Origin: Pseudoxanthomonas suwonensis 11-1
GTDB taxonomy: Bacteria; Pseudomonadota; Gammaproteobacteria; Xanthomonadales; Xanthomonadaceae
Length of the DNA stretch: 64,000 nucleotides
Direction of reading: 5' to 3'
Assembly: GCF_000185965.1 (NCBI RefSeq)
Contig: NC_014924.1
Span: 2,418,001 to 2,482,000 of the forward strand
Positions 1 through 9,671 of this stretch are shown here, piece by piece. Position 1 is the first letter of the stretch; each line of letters begins with the position of its first letter. The notes under the pieces are model-generated. The model searched no databases and was not told the DNA's origin. It saw only the letters and a list, made by a program, of their open reading frames with translations. The translations under genes and the position numbers were made by a program.

Positions 1-1702
1 CAGAGCTCAAGCAGTGGAACTTGAAGCTGGAGGCGCTGCAAGAAACGCCAGCGACCCGATTGGCGTGGTCCACCAATGCCGTGGCGCACGCAGGGCACCG
101 GTCAACTAGGAACGGGTTTCTCGCTTCTGAGTTGCCGAGATCCCATTGCTCGAGTAGTTCCTCGGCATTGCTGAATTTGTTTGGGGTTAGGCTCTGCCCC
201 ACCCAGAGCCCGACGCTGAACGGGCGCCGCCCGAGTAGCTCGGGGGAAGACCTCCTGAGGAGTTCCAAGCTACACGCCAACATCCCGGTGCGTTGGAACT
301 GCTGGGTCGTCAGCATGCGCAGGGTGTACCGGCTCAGCACGCCCGTGCCCGCATCCACGCCCCCGCTGACCATGCGGCGGCGCAAGAGCTCGAATGCCGC
401 CACGAGCAAGTACGCCTCGGTCTTGCCACCGCCCGTGGGGAACCAGATGACGTCCACCACCTCCCGCTCGGTGCACGCTTCGTCCACCAGCGAGCGAATA
501 GTGCCAAGGAAGAAGGCAATCTGGAACGGTCGCCACTTGAACCCAAGCCCGCGGCCGAGCTCGGGCGCAGCCCGTGCTATTGAAGGTGGGTAGGGCCCGC
601 CCAGTCCGGCCTCCGCCATCTGCCTCTGCCAGAGCATTGCGCGGTTTGCGAGCTGGAAGACCTTGAAGGTCGCATCGTCCGCAAGCGACTCGACGCCCTC
701 GCGCATGCGCTTGCACCAGTCGCGGCACCGCTTCGCGAGCTTGATGCCAGCCTCAGCACCCGCGGTCCTCGCACCGTCTTCTTCTTCGTTCACCCAAGCC
801 TCGAAGGCTTCAACCAAGCCCTGGAGGACACGTTGGACCTCAGCGCGTTCCGGATGGAAGGCGAGGAACTCCACGTCGCTGTAGCGCGGGTCCAGCGGGT
901 TCGAGACGCGAATCTCGAACGTCGCCGAGCGCACTTCGCAGGAGGGAAGGAAGTCAGCCCAGACCCTCCTGCAGGGCAGCTGCCCGGCGCCCCACATAGC
1001 CGCCGCGCCATGCCCCCTCGCGAACGGGGGCGACTCCCTGTAGAGGTGCCGCAACTCCGCCTCCTCCTGGCCGAGGGCCGAGGGCGATTCCGGCTGCGGA
1101 TAAGGGAGGATTTCCCCATCATGGGCCTCGACGCTTAGGAGGCATTGAAAGAGAAGGGAAGCCGGGTCCAGGGTCTTGGCGGGCTCATTGGCGTTCACCA
1201 GCGTGACGGTTACAAGCTTTCGTCCCTCGCCCCATGGCCGGCAGTTCAAGTAGAGCCAACCGCGCCCGTCTAGGATGCCCTTCTTGCTCACTCCGTCGGA
1301 AAGGGTGAGCGGGATGTCCTCCCGCGGAAGTTGCTTGCGGCGCCACTTCGACTTGTCTCGCCGGGAAGACGAGCCGCCATCCGTCCGCTCATAGATGCCC
1401 GCGGACACCGTGGCGACGAGCATTGCGTCGGCAGGCACCAGGAAGCTCAATCCGACCGAGGACGGCATCGCACGCCGACTGGAATCTTGCGACTCATCGC
1501 CCTCACCGCCTGCCGTCCTCGTCCCCTCTTCTGTTCCATCCTCGGCGAGCTCGATCTCGCCCTGGCGGGGGAATAGCATCCCCATCATGTAGCGAAGGAG
1601 CGGGGTTCCTTCGACGTCCTCGTCGTCCCCTTGCATGGGGCCAATGAGGACACCCCTCACGTACTCCGCGAACTGCGCGCGAGCCTTGACTAGTTCTTCC
1701 AT
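1..1702 (-). CDS. DrmA-like DISARM helicase, N-terminal part (runs off window)
   Basis: An open frame without a stop runs from the ATG at 1702 to the window edge, giving 567 residues of a longer protein. It carries a P-loop FPTGGGKTEAY near residues 420-430, preceded by WRPFQIAFFLG, then RYTLRMLTTQQFQRT near 458-472 and a zinc-type CPAC pair at about 536/539. Near the N-terminus it has VLIGPMQGDDE and a PSSVGLSFLVPADA segment. From memory this combination is typical of DrmA, the DEAD-type helicase of DISARM phage defence, whose members usually exceed 1,000 residues. The start lies 4 bases after the stop of the NERD-helicase gene, so the two are almost certainly co-transcribed. Base composition is poorer in GC than in the housekeeping genes, consistent with acquired DNA. 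Family call is fairly firm; membership of a complete DISARM system cannot be judged from this window. Confidence 0.8.
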   Translation of the reverse strand, partial: MEELVKARAQFAEYVRGVLIGPMQGDDEDVEGTPLLRYMMGMLFPRQGEIELAEDGTEEGTRTAGGEGDESQDSSRRAMPSSVGLSFLVPADAMLVATVSAGIYERTDGGSSSRRDKSKWRRKQLPREDIPLTLSDGVSKKGILDGRGWLYLNCRPWGEGRKLVTVTLVNANEPAKTLDPASLLFQCLLSVEAHDGEILPYPQPESPSALGQEEAELRHLYRESPPFARGHGAAAMWGAGQLPCRRVWADFLPSCEVRSATFEIRVSNPLDPRYSDVEFLAFHPERAEVQRVLQGLVEAFEAWVNEEEDGARTAGAEAGIKLAKRCRDWCKRMREGVESLADDATFKVFQLANRAMLWQRQMAEAGLGGPYPPSIARAAPELGRGLGFKWRPFQIAFFLGTIRSLVDEACTEREVVDVIWFPTGGGKTEAYLLVAAFELLRRRMVSGGVDAGTGVLSRYTLRMLTTQQFQRTGMLACSLELLRRSSPELLGRRPFSVGLWVGQSLTPNKFSNAEELLEQWDLGNSEARNPFLVDRCPACATALVDHANRVAGVSCSASSFKFHCLSS

Positions 1703-1706
1703 GGTT

Positions 1707-3350
1707 TCATCCCAATGACGCCAGTAGCGACGCCTCGACCTTAGCTTTCAATCGCTCCATTACCCGGGGCGGCGCGACCACTGTCAGGGCAAAGTTCGCC
1801 CTGGTAATCGCCAGGTAGAACAACTTCGATAGCTCCAGGTCTCCCCCTTCGAAGGACGGGACGCAAAGCACTAGGAACGGGGATTCAAGGCCTCTGAACT
1901 CGTCTACGTCGCAGTAGCGGACGATGTTTGGCGGGGCGGGCACCTCCCACCAAAGCGCCACGCTGAATCCGCCGACCAAGCCGGCACGACGTGATATTTC
2001 CGCGGCATCGGAGCCTGGCGCGATGATGCAAATCTCGGAAGCTGGGATCCCCTGCGAGATCCAATCACGCACCTGAATTCCGACGACCCTAGCGAATGCC
2101 CCCGTATCGCCGCCTACCTCCTCGGTCTTTGGTGGCAGTCCCCGTCCCTTCGTGAGCGCGTGGCCAATCTGAACACCAGATGCAAGTTCGGCGAACTGGA
2201 CTATTTCCGGGGTGTTTCGGCAGTTCTTCCTGAGCTTCGGCTGGACGGACGAAAGTACGCGGAGTTCATCTAGCGCGACCCGGGCCACTTCGGGATCAAT
2301 GGTCAGCTGATAATTGGGATCCCCAAACCAAGCCCAACGCCCGTTGCGCAGGCCGCCCCTCACGCACTTATCGAGCATCGCCATCCGCTCGGGATCCAGT
2401 GCCTGTTGTCCCTCGTCTATTACCAATAGGTCGGCGGCAGGCCTATGGTCGGCATGCATGGCCTCAAGCTGTGGCAGCGAAACCACCCTCGTGGTGTCCT
2501 TAAGTGTCTCGCCTATCGTCCTCGCCAGATTGTCTGTCCCGCAGAGCATGAGGGCGTCAGAACCTTCGGCCCTGGCGCGCCTGAAGAGCTCCGTGGCCAG
2601 CAGTGTCTTACCGCATCCGGCCGGCGCCATGCAGAGGATTCGGCTGGCGCCCTCCCAAAGGTCCAGCGCCTCGTATTGCTCCTCCGTAAGCTCGACGAGT
2701 TCATTGATTGTCTGCTCGCGTGAGAGCGCGAGGGGCTTGACCTTGTCGAACTCCGGCCTGAGGGTCTTGACGAGCCGCTCGACGTCCCATGGAGCGATCT
2801 CCCGCTTCGCCCCACTCTTGTCCTGCCAGTGCTTCGCCACCCGCTTTAGGAAACGCTCGAACGCCCCCGGACTGGCGACGTCCTCCCGGGTCCCCGTTAG
2901 CTCATCCGGCAGTTCGGGTGTACCTAGCAAGCCATCTAGCTCCTTTCGCCCCGCTCCGGCTAGCACCACGCAGAACCCTGACGGCACCGAGGTGTCGAAG
3001 CCTCTCCCCATGGCGTCTTCGACATAGTTCCGGATCAGGGAAAAATACGCATCCTTGGCCTGTACAACTGGGGACTTGGACCGCTTGACCACCCTTCCAA
3101 GGCGATCCTCATAGATCCAGCACCCGTTAGCGCACGAGACATCGCCACCCTTGACCTCGATGGCTAGCAAGCCGCGAGGCCCTATTACCAAGAAGTCGAT
3201 TTCGCCCCACCGCTGGTAAAGGTGAGCCGGGAGATTGAGGCTATTCAACGCGCGCGCGCCTTGGCCCCAGTCGACCCCACGAAGTAGCTTGAGGACGAGC
3301 CTTTCCGATCCAGTCGAATCCGGATGCGGCATGTTCGGTATTACCTGCAC
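1707..3350 (-). CDS. NERD nuclease-domain / superfamily 1 DNA helicase fusion
   Basis: The protein is about 547 residues. An N-terminal NERD domain (nuclease-related, restriction-endonuclease fold) shows GEIDFLVI near residues 49-56 and EVKGG near 65-69, matching the D...ExK pattern. A UvrD/Rep-like helicase follows: Walker A APAGCGKT at about 242-249, Walker B VIDEGQQ at about 310-316, a motif-IV-like KNCRNTPEI, and a C-terminal motif-VI-like FYLAITRAN. I chose a GTG start because NERD proteins often begin with a short segment ending in IP(N/P) just before this point, and an AGGGG stretch lies upstream; ATG at 3332 is an alternative. It is the first gene of a two-gene unit with the DrmA-like helicase, 4 bases apart. 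It probably acts on DNA in phage defence. Role is inferred from domains and neighbour; I do not recall this domain architecture as a standard DISARM subunit. Confidence 0.8.
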   Translation of the reverse strand: MQVIPNMPHPDSTGSERLVLKLLRGVDWGQGARALNSLNLPAHLYQRWGEIDFLVIGPRGLLAIEVKGGDVSCANGCWIYEDRLGRVVKRSKSPVVQAKDAYFSLIRNYVEDAMGRGFDTSVPSGFCVVLAGAGRKELDGLLGTPELPDELTGTREDVASPGAFERFLKRVAKHWQDKSGAKREIAPWDVERLVKTLRPEFDKVKPLALSREQTINELVELTEEQYEALDLWEGASRILCMAPAGCGKTLLATELFRRARAEGSDALMLCGTDNLARTIGETLKDTTRVVSLPQLEAMHADHRPAADLLVIDEGQQALDPERMAMLDKCVRGGLRNGRWAWFGDPNYQLTIDPEVARVALDELRVLSSVQPKLRKNCRNTPEIVQFAELASGVQIGHALTKGRGLPPKTEEVGGDTGAFARVVGIQVRDWISQGIPASEICIIAPGSDAAEISRRAGLVGGFSVALWWEVPAPPNIVRYCDVDEFRGLESPFLVLCVPSFEGGDLELSKLFYLAITRANFALTVVAPPRVMERLKAKVEASLLASLG

Positions 3351-3630
3351 CACTCCCCCTACGGACCGGAAAAAGCGGCCCCCTCCCTCCAAGAGCCCCC
3401 CCCGAAGGACACATCCATTATGCGACTCTCGCTGGAACTTAAGTAGGGGGTCGGGCGAATGCCCTTGGACCACATCCCCTGACCGAAGCGCTCGCCCTGA
3501 TACATCGCTGGGAATTCCCGCCCAAACGGATGGCATCCGCCTGGGTCTTTGACGGTGGCACCAACAAACCAGTCGCCCCCTAAATGACTTTAATGGCCGC
3601 GTACCGGGGCATGCGAATGGGACGGCAGCT
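3351..3630. other. gene-free upstream region of the defence operon
   Basis: No convincing coding frame is seen between the NERD-helicase start and the fragment ending at 3631. G/C homopolymer runs occur near 3360-3410 and a short AT-richer stretch near 3560-3590. The promoter of the defence operon should lie here, but no clear -35/-10 pair stands out. Confidence 0.5.
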
Positions 3631-3879
3631 CTATGTCACCGGTGCGTCAGTGAGCCGATGCCCTTCAGCTACCACCAACTCGATCTCCAGTGAGTAATCC
3701 CCAAACCCCTTCCGCGCCCACACATCCCGCCGGGCGCTGGCGGTGACCGCGAGGTTGGCCTTGCGGGCGATGGCGTATCCGCCCGCTCCAGCGGATCCAG
3801 CAGGACGCGGTCTCAAGCGCCGCCAGCGCGGAAAGCGCCTAAGGCTCGATACGCGGCCGCGCTGAGGCGCAGTTGGCAC
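3631..3879 (-). pseudogene. unrecognised ORF fragment, C-terminal half looks coding
   Basis: An 82-codon frame with a GTG start. The first 30 residues are arginine-rich and look non-coding. The last 50 or so read like the end of a real protein, with ARRDVWARKGFGDYSLEIEL. I do not recognise the family. It sits directly beside a truncated esterase and shares its orientation, so it is more likely the surviving 3' end of a lost gene than an intact small gene. Nothing supports a function. Confidence 0.3.
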
Positions 3880-3996
3880 CGTGGACGTGGGGTGGTCGTC
3901 CTGGTAGTGCTCGCCGGTGTAAAAGGCGGCGCGGAGTGAGGCGGCGGCCAGACGCTGGGCGCTCCGGGAGGCAGCTCGGCGCGGCGGCGTTCCCTG

Positions 3997-4446
3997 TCAG
4001 CGCCCCTTCGCCGCCGCCACCACGTCCAGCCGTTCCCGCAGCGGGTCGGGCCCGACCACCGGGCCGTCCAGGGTGAAGTCGTTGATGGGTTCGCCTTCGG
4101 TGGCATGCGCTGGCCAGCCCGGGTTGCCGGTGCGGATGAAGCGCACCCAGGCGCCGTGCACCGCGTCCACCTCGCGGCGGTCCTCGGCCGACAGGTTCCA
4201 GTCCGCGGTATCGAACACGTAGGGCAGCTCGGCGCCGTGGTGGGCGCCGCGGGCGTGGGCGCGGTCCCTGGTGGGGACGTAGGAGAACCGGTACACCCAG
4301 GCGGCCGGGTGCTGGCGGGCATAGTGGCGCGCGGGCTCGACGTAGCCGGCGTCGGAGAGGATGCGCACCAGCGATTCGACCGGGCCAGCGCGTGCAATGT
4401 CGTAGGCACGTGCGGCGGCCTCGACCTGCGCCGGGTAAGCGGCCAT
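3997..4446 (-). pseudogene. carboxylesterase type B, C-terminal remnant
   Basis: The 149 residues match the end of the carboxylesterase/para-nitrobenzyl esterase family (alpha/beta hydrolase, normally about 500 residues). Visible signatures are WVYRFSYVP, GAHHGAELPYVFDT with the catalytic histidine region, and HGAWVRFIRTGNPGWP, the usual near-terminal motif. The nucleophile elbow and the acidic residue, which lie upstream in intact members, are absent, and no compatible N-terminal part is found in any frame before the broken antitoxin. The frame begins at an ATG overlapping the end of unrelated sequence. It is a decayed remnant with no expected activity. Confidence 0.75.
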
Positions 4447-4659
4447 CAGGCGTCCAGGCGCTGCTGGGCCTCCTGCGGCGGGAGGGCGTTCAGCGCGGCA
4501 TCGGCGGCAGTTGGGGGTTGGCGGGGGCGAGTGCGATCAGCTCGCTGGCGCGCAGTGCCCACGACGATGGAGCTCAAGTGCGCCATTCGGGGCAACTCGC
4601 CGGGTCAAAGTCGCGTAATGCGTGGCCCCGCAAGTCACTGATAGAGACACCCGCGATCA

Positions 4660-4849
4660 TCACCCGCTTTCCGCTTGAGGCGGACACGAAAGCTCACGAC
4701 GCACTTGCGCACACGCCTCGTGCAGAAGCGCCTCCAGCGACGGGATCACCTCATCGGCAGCTACGTAGCTGTCGCCCTCCCGGGCCGATGCAAAGGGCGG
4801 CCACGCCGCGTGCGATGAAATCGTCCCGGCGGAAGGGGGTCCGGTTCAT
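4660..4849 (-). pseudogene. ribbon-helix-helix (ParD/RelB-like) antitoxin, frameshifted
   Basis: From the ATG at 4849 the frame gives 18 residues ending DDFIARGVAA and then runs into a stop. Removing one C in the run near 4795 restores a second block, FASAREGDSYVAADEVIPSL, followed by EALLHEACAQVRRE, and ends at 4660. The pattern 'DxFIARGhAxxxxAREGxxYVxADEVhxxLExhL' is typical of short ParD/RHH antitoxins. An AGGTG stretch precedes the start. A 28-codon frame starts at 4660 with stop/start overlap (TGATG), where a toxin gene would be expected, but it does not resemble a known toxin. Probably a dead toxin-antitoxin module; a sequencing error in the C run is the alternative. Confidence 0.5.
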
Positions 4850-5248
4850 TTCGCACCTGCTGATCGCCCTGGGGGGCCGCTTCGCTGGTCTGGATGCGCG
4901 CTGCCGCCGCCAGCAGCATCAATGGATTGCTGGAAGCAATAGCGCGCACATGCGGGTCGGCGCGGGCTGCGAAAAGGGATGACAGCGTCAGCGGCCGGGT
5001 CGACCCAGGCACCAGCTACGCCGAGGGTAGATGTTGCCCGCAAGGCAACGATTGTCGCCTTTCCGGCAACGGATGAAGCGGGCAGGCTCGTTCAACCGAC
5101 CTCAGCTTTCCCCATCCATGCGCACCCACGGCGTCCCGGTGTACTTCCCACCCGTCTCGAAGAAAGCCCCGCTTGCGCGGGGCTCTCGACCTGCTCCACC
5201 GGGGCCGCGGCACGCGCGTGGCGCGCGCCGGGCCACCCGGTTGTCGCC
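4850..5248. other. degraded intergenic region with no supported gene
   Basis: This stretch lies upstream of the broken antitoxin and downstream of purA. Short minus-strand frames exist, one with a protein-like patch HVRAIASSNPLMLLAAAAR, but none has an intact start, length or recognised family. The only feature I can support is the purA terminator hairpin at 5158-5184. Confidence 0.5.
5158..5184 (-). terminator. probable rho-independent terminator of purA
   Basis: On the minus strand AGCCCCGC - loop GCAA - GCGGGGCT forms an 8-base-pair perfect stem, followed by TTCTTC. It lies about 65 bases past the purA stop codon. Confidence 0.6.
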
Positions 5249-6847
<1,599 letters not shown>

Positions 6848-8572
6848 TCAGTCGCCCGTGTAGACCGGCTGCCCGTCGACCCAGGTGGCTCGGACCTGCA
6901 GCCGGGAGAGTTCGCCGCCGGGGATGGCCAGGGGGTCGCGGTCCAGCACCACGAAGTCGGCGCGCAGGCCGGGAGCCAGGCGGCCGACGGTGTCCTCGTC
7001 GTGGCCGGCACGGGCGGCTTCCATGGTGAAGCCGCGCAAGGCCTCGAACGCGCTCAGGCGCTGGCCGGGCAGCCAGCCGCCAGGAGGCTGGCCATCGCGG
7101 TCCTGGCGGGTGACCGCGGCCTGCAAGCCCAGGCGCGGATCGACCTGCTCGACCGGGAAGTCCGAGCCCAGCGCCAGCGGCACGCCCAGGTCCAGGAAGC
7201 GGCGCCAGGCGTAGGCACCCTCCAGGCGCTGCGGGCCGAGGCGGTCGCCGGCCCAGGGCATGTCCGAGGTGGCGTGGGTGGGCTGCATCGAGGCGACCAG
7301 GCGCAGGCTGGCGAAGCGCGGGATGTCCTCCGGCGCCACCACCTGGGCGTGCTCGACCCGCCAGCGGTGGTCGGCGGCGGCGCCCTGCCCGGCCAGCGCC
7401 TGCTGGTAGGTGTCCAGGACGATGCGGTTGCCACGGTCGCCGATGGCATGGCTGGCGACCTGGATGGCGCAGTCGCGGGCGCGGATCACCGCGGCGCCAT
7501 AGGCGGCCGGGTCGGTGACCAGCAGGCCGCGGTTGCCGGGAGCGTCGCTGTAGTCCTCCAGCAGGGCCGCGCCGCGGCTGCCGAGGGCGCCGTCGACGAA
7601 CAGCTTCACGCCCTTCATCTGCAGGCGGCCGGCGGGATGCTGGTAGCGGCCGTGCTCGCACAGGTCGGACAGGGCCTCGCGGTCGCCATCGGCATAGGCG
7701 CTGATGCGCAGCGGCAGGCGGCCCTCGTCGGCGAAGCGGCGCATCAGGGCCAGGTCGGCACGGGAGACGCCCATGTCGTGCACGCCGGTCAGGCCATTGG
7801 CCACCGCGGCCTGCAGCGCCTTCTCCAGCGCCTGCGCGCGCCAGGCCTCGTCCGGCGGCGGCACCGCGCGGTCGACCAGGCGCATGGCGGCATCGACGAA
7901 CACGCCGGTGGCGCGCATGCCGTCGCGTTCGATGCGGCCACCATCGGGCTGCCAGTCGCCATCGAAACGGCGCGCGCCTTCGAGTGCCTCGGCTGCGCGG
8001 ATCGCGGCGGTGTTGGCCCAGGCGGCGTGGCCATCGATGCGCGAGAGCCACACCGGGCGGTCGGGGAAGGCGGCATCGAGATCGGCGGCGGTCGGGAACT
8101 GCGCGCCCGGCCACAGGTTCTGGTCCCAGCCCCAGCCGATGATCCAGCTGCCTTCCGGCGCGCTGGCGGCGTAGGCCTGCAGGCGTTCGATCACCTCCTG
8201 CGTGCTCTTCGCGCCGGAGAGATCGGCACGCAGCAGGGCGTAGCCAAGTTCCATGACGTGGGCGTGGGCGTCGATCAGGCCGGGAATGACGGTGGCATCG
8301 CCGGCATCGACCAGGCGCGCCTGCGGGTAGCGGTGGCGCAGCTCGGCGGCATCACCGGTGGCGACGATGCGACCGTCCTTGTCCCAGGCGATCGCGGTGG
8401 CCTGCGGCCGGCTGGCATCCAGGGTGTGGATGCGCGCGGCGGTGAGCACCGCGTCGGCGGTGGTGCCGGCGTAGGCGGGAGGCACTGGGGATTGCGGGGC
8501 GGCCTGTGCGTTCGCGGCGGCGAAGGCGGTGGCAAGGAGAAGCGGGAGGGCGCGGGTGGCGCGGAGTTGCAT
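6848..8572 (-). CDS. exported amidohydrolase family 3 (YtcJ-like) metal-dependent hydrolase
   Basis: The 574-residue protein begins with a signal peptide of about 23 residues (ATRALPLLLATAFAAANAQA). The amidohydrolase-3 fold follows: VIPGLIDAHAHVMELG gives the HxH metal ligands, KLFVDGALGSRGAAL and VASHAIGDRGN lie in the barrel, and LALGSDFPVE holds the final aspartate. The C-terminal beta domain has LRADFVVLDRDP. Proteins of this kind hydrolyse C-N bonds in amides or cyclic ureas; the substrate cannot be told. The ATG at 8572 immediately precedes the signal peptide, and upstream in-frame sequence is repeat-derived. It appears monocistronic, bounded by a terminator and repeats. Confidence 0.85.
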   Translation of the reverse strand: MQLRATRALPLLLATAFAAANAQAAPQSPVPPAYAGTTADAVLTAARIHTLDASRPQATAIAWDKDGRIVATGDAAELRHRYPQARLVDAGDATVIPGLIDAHAHVMELGYALLRADLSGAKSTQEVIERLQAYAASAPEGSWIIGWGWDQNLWPGAQFPTAADLDAAFPDRPVWLSRIDGHAAWANTAAIRAAEALEGARRFDGDWQPDGGRIERDGMRATGVFVDAAMRLVDRAVPPPDEAWRAQALEKALQAAVANGLTGVHDMGVSRADLALMRRFADEGRLPLRISAYADGDREALSDLCEHGRYQHPAGRLQMKGVKLFVDGALGSRGAALLEDYSDAPGNRGLLVTDPAAYGAAVIRARDCAIQVASHAIGDRGNRIVLDTYQQALAGQGAAADHRWRVEHAQVVAPEDIPRFASLRLVASMQPTHATSDMPWAGDRLGPQRLEGAYAWRRFLDLGVPLALGSDFPVEQVDPRLGLQAAVTRQDRDGQPPGGWLPGQRLSAFEALRGFTMEAARAGHDEDTVGRLAPGLRADFVVLDRDPLAIPGGELSRLQVRATWVDGQPVYTGD

Positions 8573-8642
8573 GGCGTCGTCCGGCGGCAAGGATGTGCGG
8601 TCGACTATGCCGGGGGCCGGCGATGGGGGCAAACGTCCTGCA

Positions 8643-8737
8643 CGTAGCCCGGATAAGCGAAGCGCATCCGGGAATGCCCAGCGGCACGTGGTGCCACGGC
8701 GGCCCCGGATGCGGCCTGCGGCCTTATCCGGGCTACG
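8643..8737. repeat. BIME-like paired REP element, copy 1
   Basis: Outer arms CGTAGCCCGGATAAG and CTTATCCGGGCTACG form a 15-base perfect inverted repeat. Each arm is itself a REP-like unit that can fold through CCCGGAT...ATCCGGG, so the element is two REP units head to head. A 12-base extension (CAGAACCTGCGG) beyond the right arm is shared with copy 2. Confidence 0.85.
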
Positions 8738-8854
8738 CAGAACCTGCGGGAGCGGCGCCTGAGTGCGTATACGTCGCCGCACCCCGGCAGTGCCAGGGCG
8801 CTTGCGAGGTCTGGCGCGTCGCCACGCTACTGGATCGGTTCAGTGCCGCATATA

Positions 8855-8953
8855 CGTAGCCCGGATAAGCGAAGCGCATCCGGGAATGGAGGCTGAGCGC
8901 CGCTTGGTGCCACGGCGGCCCCGGATGCGGCCTGCGGCCTTATCCGGGCTACG
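8855..8953. repeat. BIME-like paired REP element, copy 2
   Basis: Nearly identical to the element about 120 bases to its left: the same 15-base outer arms and the same inner GGTGCCACGGCGGCCCCGGA. Only a short interior segment differs, after ATCCGGGAATG. Close tandem presence suggests local duplication. Confidence 0.85.
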
Positions 8954-8985
8954 CAGAACCTGCGGGAGTGCGCGCGCGGCGCGGC

Positions 8986-9420
8986 TCAGCCAACCAGCTC
9001 GGCTTCGAGGCTGATCGGTACGGCGGACAGGGCCTTGGAAACCGGGCAGTTCTGCTTGGCGTCGTCGGCGATGGCGCGGAACTGCTTCTCGTCGATGCCG
9101 GGGACCTGGGCCTTCAGCTTCAGGCGGATCTGGGAAAGGCTGGGGCCGCCTTCCATCGACAGGTCGACCTCGGCGCGGGTGTCCAGCGCGGTCGGGGTGA
9201 AGCCGGCTTCGCCGAGCTTGGCCGACAGGGCCATGGTGAAGCAGCCGGCGTGGGCGGCGGCGATCAGTTCTTCCGGGTTGGTGCCCTTCTTGTCGCCGAA
9301 GCGGGTGTTGAAGCCGTAGGCGGTGCCGGAAAGCAGGCCGCTCTGCGGAGTGTCGAGCGTGCCCTTGCCGCCCTTGAGGTCGCCTTCCCAGTGCGCGGTG
9401 GCGTGGCGCGAGATGCCCAT
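8986..9420 (-). CDS. OsmC family peroxiredoxin
   Basis: Cytoplasmic thiol peroxidase of the OsmC/Ohr superfamily that reduces organic hydroperoxides. The 144-residue length fits OsmC. The two catalytic cysteines are visible: C60 in AAHAGCFTMAL and C125 in QNCPVSKAL. The N-terminal HATAHWEGDLKGGKG and the GTNPEELIAAAHAGC segment are typical of the OsmC branch rather than Ohr. It lies alone, divergent from the EF-G paralogue, with the repeat elements after its stop codon. Confidence 0.93.
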   Translation of the reverse strand: MGISRHATAHWEGDLKGGKGTLDTPQSGLLSGTAYGFNTRFGDKKGTNPEELIAAAHAGCFTMALSAKLGEAGFTPTALDTRAEVDLSMEGGPSLSQIRLKLKAQVPGIDEKQFRAIADDAKQNCPVSKALSAVPISLEAELVG

Positions 9421-9671
9421 GGCGTGGTCCTTGTGGTCGTGGAGGAACCGCGGAGGCTAGCGGCCGGAGCGTTAGCGACCCGTGCGTGCTGCCTTCACGC
9501 TCGTCCCGCAAGCGCCGGGTTGTGCGACGCAACGTGCCCGCCGCCGCGCAAGGCGCGATGGTGTGGCCTACCGCCATGACCGCCCGCAGGCACGCGCCCG
9601 GGCCGTCCCCCATGGATCGGCACGTGCCGCACAGCCATGACGGCTCCCCACCCCCGATGGGAGATCCGGCA

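Larger units (their letters stand above)
8573..8985. other. repeat-bearing intergenic region
   Basis: No gene is seen. The stretch is dominated by two near-identical palindromic elements described separately; about 115 bases between them are unrelated and unremarkable. It separates the OsmC gene stop from the amidohydrolase start, both on the minus strand. Confidence 0.7.

Noticed and set aside
4846-5043. A 65-codon minus-strand frame whose stop overlaps the antitoxin start
   Set aside because: No ribosome binding site, no family resemblance, and another frame in the same place looks equally protein-like; the overlap is likely chance.
8643-8953. Possible CRISPR array from repeated palindromic segments
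   Set aside because: Only two copies, each about 95 bases with internal inverted symmetry and no regular spacers; this is REP/BIME structure.
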